Source of the DNA: Acidobacteriota bacterium | GTDB taxonomy: Bacteria > Acidobacteriota > Terriglobia > Terriglobales > Acidobacteriaceae | Assembly (NCBI GenBank): GCA_003223595.1 | Contig: QHVR01000338.1 | Coordinates: forward strand, 1 to 8,935 | Reading direction: 5' to 3' | Length of the DNA: 8,935 bases | Shown: positions 1-4,956 of the stretch, in pieces | Position numbering within the stretch: the stretch's first letter is position 1 | Layout: the number at the start of each line of letters is the position of its first letter | Notes under the pieces: generated by a model | What the model was told of the DNA's origin: nothing | Seen by the model: the letters and a program-made list of their open reading frames with translations, nothing else | Databases searched by the model: none | Translations under genes and position numbers: made by a program

Positions 1-1
1 A

Positions 2-130
2 GGTCGAGACACTCTCGTCCTGCCGCTCCTGTATGTGATCGGCACGCGCACGCCTTCGGAGCGTGTTGCATTTCCAGTAGAAGGGGTGGATGGCGGATCG
101 GTTTCGATGCTTGCACTGCAAGTGGGGTAG
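2..130 (+). CDS. C-terminal end of an unrecognised protein, cut by window edge
   Basis: Starting at base 2, one frame is open for 42 codons to a TAG at 128-130. The translation has an alternating hydrophobic/polar texture typical of beta strands: it begins GRDTLVLPLLYVIGTRTPS and ends SVSMLALQVG. It looks like the last strands of a secreted or beta-sandwich protein, but I do not recognise the family. Frame 1 is also open, through to 288. Its translation over 1-130 is rich in Arg, Cys and His and looks like a shadow, so I prefer the frame ending at 130. There is no start codon to evaluate because the gene enters from the left. Confidence is modest: the fragment is short and the call rests on amino-acid texture only. 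Confidence 0.4.
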   Translation, partial: GRDTLVLPLLYVIGTRTPSERVAFPVEGVDGGSVSMLALQVG

Positions 131-254
131 GAATGCAGGAGCAACGGGGTCGAACCTACGGCGTCTGCCGTGAGCCAACAGTTTGTCGAATCGTTTTTTT
201 CTGCACTCCTGACGATCCCAAATTGCCCGTCGAAGATGATGAATTGCCAGTAGA

Positions 255-281
255 AGCACAGTCCCATGCCTCTATTGTGCT
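255..281. repeat. Inverted repeat AGCACA/TGTGCT
   Basis: Arms at 255-260 and 276-281 are perfect. The stem can extend inward by a G-T wobble and a T-A pair to 8 bp, around an 11-nt loop. It lies in the gap between convergent genes and could fold in transcripts from either side. No T-tract follows on either strand, so it is not a standard rho-independent terminator. Confidence 0.35.
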
Positions 282-325
282 GAGTTGACGCTGCAATTTG
301 GAGACAAGATCTGCGATGAGAAGAT

Positions 326-362
326 TGCGAAAACTCGGTTCACGAAGTGGCCGAGTTTCGCA
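326..362. terminator. Long hairpin between convergent genes, candidate transcript-end structure
   Basis: The left arm GCGAAAACTCGG (327-338) pairs with CCGAGTTTCGC (351-361), giving 11 pairs with one bulged A. One more T-A pair (326/362) extends it. Inside the loop CAC/GTG can add three pairs around GAA. It sits about 60 nt past the stop of the minus-strand flavin reductase and about 195 nt past the stop of the left + strand gene, which is the usual place for a shared terminator or 3'-end stabilising stem. Neither flank has a run of T, so intrinsic termination would be weak. A factor-dependent or protective hairpin is equally possible. Confidence 0.4.
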
Positions 363-422
363 GCTCTAACTCTCTTTCTGCATTGGTCGCCAATCGGAGT
401 GCATCGCAAAATCAAATAGGGC

Positions 423-1067
423 TTAGGCGATCTTTGCTTCCTCGTCACTAAGAGGTGTAATTTTAGTTTCCGCTTTTGCCGCGTCTGCTTTGGTCGGCCT
501 TTGGAGCGCAAACTGACAGGAACCTCTGGCTACTTCTCTCCCCAATGCATGCAGTTGCTCGGTCAATTGCGCGTCTTGAGCAACACCCTGTTTATCGAAC
601 GCCTTCCAGGCTTGCGCAATCGGCATCACCAGAGGAACCGCCGAGCCTCTGAGCGCTCGAACTACAAACTCCATCGTGTTTACGGCTTGCAACCCTTGCA
701 TGCCTCCCGCAGTGCTGATGAGGCCAACTACCTTGTCCGTCAGGTAAGGAGGATTTCGGTCGCCCAGCAGCTTTAGCCAGTCCAGAGCGTTCTTGAAGGA
801 GCCACTTATCGTTCCGTTGTACATCGGACTGCTTCATATTAGACCGTCCGCATTATGGATTGCGTCACACATGCCACGCACCGACTCCGGTGGATTGTTT
901 TCAGCGCCAGGGTCATACATCGGCAGTGACAATTGTCGAATGTCAAGAAGATCCGTTTTCGCACCAACTTCAGCCGCACCTTCTAATGCAATTCTCAGGG
1001 CAGCCAAACTGCTGGAGTGCTGTGCCATTGATCCTCCCAGACCAACTACTGCCAGTTGAGATTTCAT
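423..1067 (-). pseudogene. NADPH-dependent FMN reductase (flavodoxin fold), interrupted by an in-frame TGA
   Basis: The minus-strand reading from ATG at 1067 gives 214 codons. Codon 78 (834-836) is TGA, with no frame change across it. Before it lies the N-terminal beta-alpha unit with the FMN phosphate loop (GGSMAQHSSSLAAL, about residues 11-24). After it come the flavin-ring signature SPMYNGTISGSFKNALDWL (about 80-98) and a third flavin loop, STAGGMQGLQ (about 118-127). Length and motif order match SsuE/azoreductase-type NADPH-dependent FMN reductases, which reduce FMN or quinones in the cytoplasm. The start is supported by AGGAG at 1077-1081, 9 nt from ATG. The TGA falls in the core strand before SP-Y-NG, a hydrophobic position where a Trp codon (TGG) could have become TGA; the original residue is inferred. 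An ATG at 824, four codons past the stop, could allow reinitiation. That product would lack the phosphate loop. A sequencing error is also possible. Confidence 0.8.
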
Positions 1068-1076
1068 ATTCGCCTT

Positions 1077-1081
1077 CTCCT
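1077..1081 (-). promoter_or_regulatory. Shine-Dalgarno of the flavin reductase
   Basis: On the minus strand AGGAG stands 9 nt before the ATG at 1067. It fixes this start for the interrupted flavin reductase and shows the gene had a normal translation signal. Confidence 0.6.
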
Positions 1082-1096
1082 CGATATCCCCATTGT

Positions 1097-1110
1097 TTTC
1101 CAGTTGGAAA
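1097..1110. promoter_or_regulatory. Palindrome TTTCCA-GT-TGGAAA, operator candidate
   Basis: A perfect 6-bp inverted repeat with a 2-nt spacer lies 30 nt upstream of the flavin-reductase start, between its likely promoter region and the Shine-Dalgarno. The geometry fits a homodimeric repressor site. I see no clear -35/-10 pair around it, and a 14-bp palindrome can occur by chance, so this is a candidate only. Confidence 0.25.
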
Positions 1111-1276
1111 TGCTAGCGCGAGTCACGCCGCCACGCGATCCGCCGAATCAAGCTTCATGGCAGGTCTAGGTGCCCATACGTACGTCACACTACCTTCGCG
1201 AACTGCGCCGCCCTTTGAAAACTGATTCCTTGGATGGCGCGTTTGTCCGACACTCTGCTCCATTCAGGAACACACA

Positions 1277-1300
1277 TCCGAATAATCACCTCCGAATAAT
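1277..1300. repeat. Direct repeat TCCGAATAAT, two copies, 14-bp period
   Basis: Two identical 10-bp copies (1277-1286 and 1291-1300) are separated by CACC. They lie about 210 bp upstream of the flavin-reductase start and immediately beside the tRNA-like relic. A regulator site or an integrase arm site are both possible; nothing decides between them. Confidence 0.35.
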
Positions 1301-1307
1301 AATGACA

Positions 1308-1350
1308 GACGCCAAGCCCTCTTGGGCTGCGATCTACCGTTGTTGAACCC
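1308..1350 (-). pseudogene. tRNA-like relic (D arm plus anticodon arm), second copy
   Basis: The segment 1308-1338 aligns without net length change to 1484-1514 of the nearby tRNA-Phe-like gene, with 21 of 31 positions identical by my count. It shares blocks reading GACGCCA and GGGCTGCG on the + strand. Read on the minus strand, the flank just upstream (up to 1346) resembles a D arm: GTTC, a 10-nt loop ending in CGGTA, then GATC and G26. No T arm follows, the anticodon loop lacks U33, and acceptor pairing is doubtful, so it cannot be a working tRNA. It may be a decayed duplicate of a tRNA gene. Chance similarity through GC-rich hairpins cannot be excluded. Confidence 0.3.
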
Positions 1351-1458
1351 CAATATTCGCAGCTGTTTACAAATATCGAAGATTATCAATCTACCCAAAA
1401 TATGCCCGAGGTGATGATTTAACAATGAGGGGTAAATAGTTGAATTCTACTGATTTCG

Positions 1459-1531
1459 TGGCCAGGGAGGGAGTTGAACCCCCGACGCCAGCCTTTTCAG
1501 GGCTGCGCACAACCAGCTTATCTCCCTGTCC
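1459..1531 (-). tRNA. tRNA-Phe (GAA)-like gene, degraded D arm; probable pseudo-tRNA
   Basis: On the minus strand 73 nt fold as a tRNA ending at A73. The acceptor is GGACAGG/CCTGGCC with one A-G mismatch at 3-70. The anticodon stem CAGCC/GGCTG is perfect, with loop CTGAAAA and anticodon GAA for phenylalanine. The variable loop has 5 nt. The T stem GGGGG/CCCTC holds with one G-T wobble, and its loop is TTCAACT. The D arm is broken: only G10-C25 pairs, 11-24, 12-23 and 13-22 are mismatched, and position 8 is G instead of U. G18, G19, A14 and G15 are kept, showing descent from a real tRNA. CCA is not encoded. All anomalies fall in the first 25 nt, so I read it as a pseudo-tRNA or an attachment-site copy, although an unusual functional tRNA is possible. 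Confidence 0.65.
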
Positions 1532-1863
1532 CATCAACAACTTAACTGATCAAGGTGGCAAATTTATTGTGACCACTCTGTGACCAGCGCCGATGTTCGC
1601 CTAGCGTCGGCTTGAAAATTAGGAATCAAAGTTCGAGACTGTCTTGAGCGCTTTAGTTTCTGATATCAATCGCACATGGTTTTTCTCGCCTGTCGTCCAA
1701 TCGTGCCCAAAGCACGGCTTACGGCCCGATAAGTCGGTTTCGATACACTTCCGAGTTGGCTGTTGCCCGGGAGTCGTCCAAGAATTCCTTTGCAATGCAG
1801 AAGCCAAGGAGAAATGAACCGCGGGACGATTCGCAATATAATGTGTGCCGCGCAGGCTGCAAT
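1532..1863. other. Leader region upstream of the cytochrome operon
   Basis: No gene is supported before the operon start. It holds the direct repeat TGTGACCA at 1568-1575 and 1579-1586 (period 11, about one helical turn). It also holds inverted repeats GCCGATG/CGTCGGC (about 1590-1612, one G-T pair) and CGTGC/GCACG (1702-1716). A perfect -10-like TATAAT lies at 1837-1842 and would place a transcript start about 15 nt before the ATG at 1864. No TTGACA-like -35 is present at the right distance, so the promoter assignment is tentative. A strong Shine-Dalgarno (AAGGAG, 1806-1811) with ATG at 1814 is out of frame with the operon gene. Confidence 0.4.
1568..1586. repeat. Direct repeat TGTGACCA, two copies, 11-bp period
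   Basis: Two identical 8-bp copies start 11 bp apart, so they would present the same DNA face. They lie about 37 bp beyond the 5' end of the tRNA-Phe-like gene and about 280 bp before the operon start. They could be regulator half-sites or arm-type sites for an integrase acting at the tRNA; neither is proven. Confidence 0.3.
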
Positions 1864-4800
1864 ATGTGGGGTGCCAGAAAAACATTGGATTCAAGATCGC
1901 CCCAGTTCTGGGTGCTCGGGCTGCTCTTTTTTTGTTTACCCCTTGTTACCGCCTATCTCATTCATCGCCGTTCCGACCGTGAAGTGCACTTTAGCCGTGA
2001 TGTTCGTCCAATCCTGAACCAGAACTGCATGCCCTGCCACGGGGGCGTGCGGCAGAAAAACAATGTTTCATTCTTATTTCAGGAAGAGGCGTTGGGCACT
2101 GGAAAATCGGGCAAGAGAACAATTGTGCCGGGAAGACCGGACGAGTCCGAACTGATTGCGCGCGTGACATCCTCGGACCCTGAATTCCGGATGCCGTACC
2201 ATGCAGCCCAGTTGTCCCCCCAACAGATTGACGTTCTGCGGAGGTGGATCAAACAGGGCGCTAAATGGGAGGACCATTGGGCATTTATTGCTCCGACGCG
2301 CCAATCTCTGCCCGTTGTCAGGCAAAGCGGGTGGCCCCGTCAGCCTCTTGACCGATTTGTACTCGCACGTCTCGAAAAAGAAGGTCTCTCGCCATCTCCT
2401 GAGGCGGACAAGTCTGCCTTGTTGCGCCGGGTCTCGCTCGACCTTACCGGTCTTCCGCCAACACCAGAAGAGCAAGCGTCGTTTTTGGCTGACTCGTCTG
2501 CCAACGCTTACGAAAAGCAGGTCGATCGCTTGTTGAGCTCGCCCCATTATGGCGAACGCTGGGCCTCGATGTGGCTCGACCTGGCTCGCTACGCTGATAC
2601 CAAGGGTTATGAGAAGGACATGGAGCGCCCTGGTGTGTGGCCCTATCGAGACTGGGTGATTGAGGCCTTCAATCGCAACTTACCTTACGATCAATTCGTG
2701 ATCACACAGTTGGCTGGTGATTTGCTTCCAGGCGCTACGTTTGAGGATAGGATCGCAACATCTTTCCATCGCCAGACACCCGTCAACGATGAAGGCGGTA
2801 CGGACGACGAAGAGTTCCGCACCGTCGCTGTCATGGATCGGTCGGCGACGACGTGGTCGGTGCTGAACGGTCTCACCATCAATTGCGTCCAGTGTCATTC
2901 CCATCCGTACGATCCGATCCGACACGTGGAGTATTACAAATCCCTGGCATTCTTCAACAACACTCAGGACGCCGATCTTCCCGAGGACACCCCCATCTTG
3001 CGCGTGCCGAGGGATAAGACGCGCTACCCCGAAGCTGCGCGCTTGCAGCAGGAACTCGCCAAGTTAGAGTTCGCCCTCGTATCTCGCGGCAGGCAATTCG
3101 AACAGCAGTCGCAATGGTCGCCCATCCACATCACCTCTGCAAAAGCTAGTGCAGCTCTCGGCGCGCAATGGGAAGCTTCCGAGCTTGAACGTAAGTTGGT
3201 GCATCTGAAGCAACGGAAACTATCTCCAAAAAAAGAAAACGAGCAGCGCAAATATCTGCGGCAGGCGATCACTGATGCGCGCAAGAGAGCGCATGCCGAG
3301 GCCGGAAAAGAAACGCACCTGCCCGTCTCAGATGGTGATCTACAAGCAAGCTCGGAAACCTCCGGCAAGCAGATGTTTGAGCTGACCGCAAAGGTAGATG
3401 CGCCCGTATTAACCGCGTTGCGCATCGAGGCCTCTCCGACGAACGGTGAAATCGCCCGCCATACGCCAGAACTCGGATTCATTGTCGATCGAATCGACGC
3501 CTGGGTCATCGGAGCGAGAGGACAACAGACAAAAATCGTATTCCGTTATCTCATCCCCGATTCTGAATCGGCTCTGGAGAGAGCGGTAAATGACGGCGTT
3601 GAATCGAAACGCGAACTCAGCGAGGATCCAGGCGCCATTGGGTTCCAAGTAGTACCTAATCTGTTTCAGACACGCTGGGTGGTCGGCGTTCTTGCCGAAC
3701 CTCTCAGACTTGCTCCTGGGAGTCGGATCAAACTGCACCTGACGCAGACTCAGCAAATCGACGACAAGCCGGCTTTAGTACGGCGAGCCCATCTGTCTGT
3801 GAGTGGAGATGAATCCTGGCGAAAACTCGCCACCGATAACAATTGGACTGAGGAACTCGCGAAACTCACCACCCTGACCCGCCAATTGAACAAAATTCCT
3901 ACCGTTCCTCTCCCGGTTATGGCGGAGCAGCCCGATTACGACCAGCGAACTACGTTGGAATTTGAGCGCGGCAACTTCCTCACCAAAGTCGGACCCCCGC
4001 TGGTTCCGGACGTGCCGGGAATTTTCCCCCGCTTGCCGGAGCGTGCGCCTCGAAATCGGCTGACTCTCGCCAAATGGTTCTTCGCTCCGGGCCAGCCGTT
4101 GACCGCGCGCACGGCTGTGAATCGTTATTGGGAACAGTTATTTGGGACAGGGATCGTCGAAACTCTCGAAAACTTCGGCAGTGTGGGCGAGGAGCCCAGC
4201 CATCCCGAACTGCTCGACTGGCTCGCGCTCCACTTTCAAAACGACCTGCACTGGGATATGAAAGCTCTCTTGCGCGAGTTGGTCACAAGCGCAACGTATC
4301 GGCAGAGCGCAAAAACCGGTGCCGCCCTTCTCGAGAGAGATCCTCATAACCGACTATTGGCTCGTGGACCGCAGCAGAGACTCACCGCTGAAATGGTCCG
4401 GGATCAGGCGTTGTCGGCGAGCGGATTGTTATCCGACAAAATGGGCGGCCCGCCGGTGATGCCTCCACAACCGGAAGGCGTTTGGAATAGCGTCTACAAC
4501 GACGAAAAGTGGAAAGATGCAACTGGCCCCGACCGTTACCGGCGCGCAATTTATACCTATATAAAGAGGACCAGCGGCTACCCTAGCTTCCTTACCTTCG
4601 ATGCGTCCGATCATGACACAAGTTTGGCGAGGCGCATCCGCACCAATACACCTTTGCAAGCGTTGGTAACACTCAACGATCCCGTGTACTACGAAGCCGC
4701 CGAAGCTATGGCTGAACGCATGATCACCAGGCAAGCGAATGTAGATGCTCGGATCAGGTACGGAGCCCGATTGGTGCTGTCGCGAGATCTGACTGAACAA

Positions 4801-4956
4801 GAGTTAACGGCTCTGCGGGCGCTTTATCAAAAAACTCTTGCAACACTGACTTTGACACCTGTCGTAGCCAATGCGCGCGGCAGCCCCAAGGATTTGAACG
4901 CCATGACCGCCGTCGCGAGCGTTCTCATCAATCTTGATGCGTCTTTGACCAGGTAA
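1864..4956 (+). CDS. Planctomycete-type cytochrome protein, PSCyt1-DUF1549-DUF1553
   Basis: The 1030-residue product is membrane-anchored and exported. Residues 15-33 form one hydrophobic segment after a basic N-terminus. Next come a PSCyt1 cytochrome domain (about 40-140) with haem motif CMPCH (55-59) and a possible axial Met at 110, then DUF1549/PSCyt2 (about 160-370), which holds a second CxxCH, CVQCH (341-345). A variable middle region (about 380-690) includes a beta-rich stretch (about 504-646). DUF1553/PSD1 (about 731-965) ends the protein, with conserved TARTAVNRYWEQLFGTGIVE and RIRTNTPLQALVTLND. This is the full architecture of the family. The second haem site is inferred from motif and context. 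The family's reaction is not known to me; a redox role outside the cytoplasm is inferred. The frame is open from a TTG at 1756, with another ATG at 1795. I chose 1864 because it has AGG at 7 nt spacing and leaves a short N-terminus before the anchor. It is the first gene of a three-gene operon and overlaps the next by 1 nt (TAATG). Confidence 0.9.
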   Translation: MWGARKTLDSRSPQFWVLGLLFFCLPLVTAYLIHRRSDREVHFSRDVRPILNQNCMPCHGGVRQKNNVSFLFQEEALGTGKSGKRTIVPGRPDESELIARVTSSDPEFRMPYHAAQLSPQQIDVLRRWIKQGAKWEDHWAFIAPTRQSLPVVRQSGWPRQPLDRFVLARLEKEGLSPSPEADKSALLRRVSLDLTGLPPTPEEQASFLADSSANAYEKQVDRLLSSPHYGERWASMWLDLARYADTKGYEKDMERPGVWPYRDWVIEAFNRNLPYDQFVITQLAGDLLPGATFEDRIATSFHRQTPVNDEGGTDDEEFRTVAVMDRSATTWSVLNGLTINCVQCHSHPYDPIRHVEYYKSLAFFNNTQDADLPEDTPILRVPRDKTRYPEAARLQQELAKLEFALVSRGRQFEQQSQWSPIHITSAKASAALGAQWEASELERKLVHLKQRKLSPKKENEQRKYLRQAITDARKRAHAEAGKETHLPVSDGDLQASSETSGKQMFELTAKVDAPVLTALRIEASPTNGEIARHTPELGFIVDRIDAWVIGARGQQTKIVFRYLIPDSESALERAVNDGVESKRELSEDPGAIGFQVVPNLFQTRWVVGVLAEPLRLAPGSRIKLHLTQTQQIDDKPALVRRAHLSVSGDESWRKLATDNNWTEELAKLTTLTRQLNKIPTVPLPVMAEQPDYDQRTTLEFERGNFLTKVGPPLVPDVPGIFPRLPERAPRNRLTLAKWFFAPGQPLTARTAVNRYWEQLFGTGIVETLENFGSVGEEPSHPELLDWLALHFQNDLHWDMKALLRELVTSATYRQSAKTGAALLERDPHNRLLARGPQQRLTAEMVRDQALSASGLLSDKMGGPPVMPPQPEGVWNSVYNDEKWKDATGPDRYRRAIYTYIKRTSGYPSFLTFDASDHDTSLARRIRTNTPLQALVTLNDPVYYEAAEAMAERMITRQANVDARIRYGARLVLSRDLTEQELTALRALYQKTLATLTLTPVVANARGSPKDLNAMTAVASVLINLDASLTR

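Larger units (their letters stand above)
131..422. other. Intergenic region between convergent genes, with inverted repeats
   Basis: No convincing gene lies here. It separates the 3' end of the left + strand gene from the 3' end of the minus-strand flavin reductase. It holds three inverted repeats: ACGGC/GCCGT at 158-171, AGCACA/TGTGCT at 255-281, and a long one at 327-361. It also holds an imperfect 15-bp direct repeat (221-235 and 242-256, two mismatches, period 21). A T7 run at 194-200 is not adjacent to any hairpin. A 51-codon frame at 133-288 (ATG at 133) carries the direct repeat as a doubled LPVE motif. It lacks a properly spaced Shine-Dalgarno and I do not call it. Confidence 0.5.
1111..1458. 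other. Non-coding upstream region of the flavin reductase
   Basis: No gene is supported. Besides the tRNA-like relic described separately, it holds a 10-bp direct repeat TCCGAATAAT (1277-1286 and 1291-1300, period 14) and a perfect 5-bp hairpin AGCCC/GGGCT (1315-1328). The part from about 1360 to 1458 is AT-rich, with no recognisable RNA or promoter pair. A 30-codon minus-strand frame (1185-1277) is preceded by GGAGG at 11 nt spacing, but its product is unrecognised and I do not call it. Confidence 0.4.

Noticed and set aside
158..200. Hairpin ACGGC/GCCGT plus T7 run as an intrinsic terminator
   Set aside because: The T run begins 22 nt after the stem, too far for a standard rho-independent terminator.
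133..288. 51-codon + strand frame
   Set aside because: AGGA abuts the ATG with no usable spacing and composition is not protein-like apart from the doubled LPVE.
834..836. TGA read as selenocysteine or tryptophan in the flavin reductase
   Set aside because: I see no convincing SECIS-like stem directly after the TGA, the family uses no selenocysteine at this hydrophobic strand position, and TGA ends two operon genes here, so a recoded genome is unlikely.
1185..1277. 30-residue minus-strand frame with GGAGG upstream
   Set aside because: Spacing of 11 nt is long, the product matches nothing I know, and the start overlaps the direct repeat.
1837..1842. TATAAT as a firm promoter for the operon
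   Set aside because: No -35-like hexamer lies 16-18 bp upstream, so it is mentioned only as tentative support for the start at 1864.
1756..1863. N-terminal extension of the cytochrome protein from TTG 1756
   Set aside because: TTG has no good Shine-Dalgarno, and the added 36 residues are polar with no family resemblance; kept as an alternative start only.
1619..1894. 91-codon minus-strand frame upstream of the tRNA-like gene
   Set aside because: It overlaps the start of the cytochrome gene, has no clear ribosome site and no recognisable domain.
3024..3509. 161-codon minus-strand frame inside the cytochrome gene
   Set aside because: Antisense shadow of a well-supported gene; Ser, Arg and Cys rich, with no domain.
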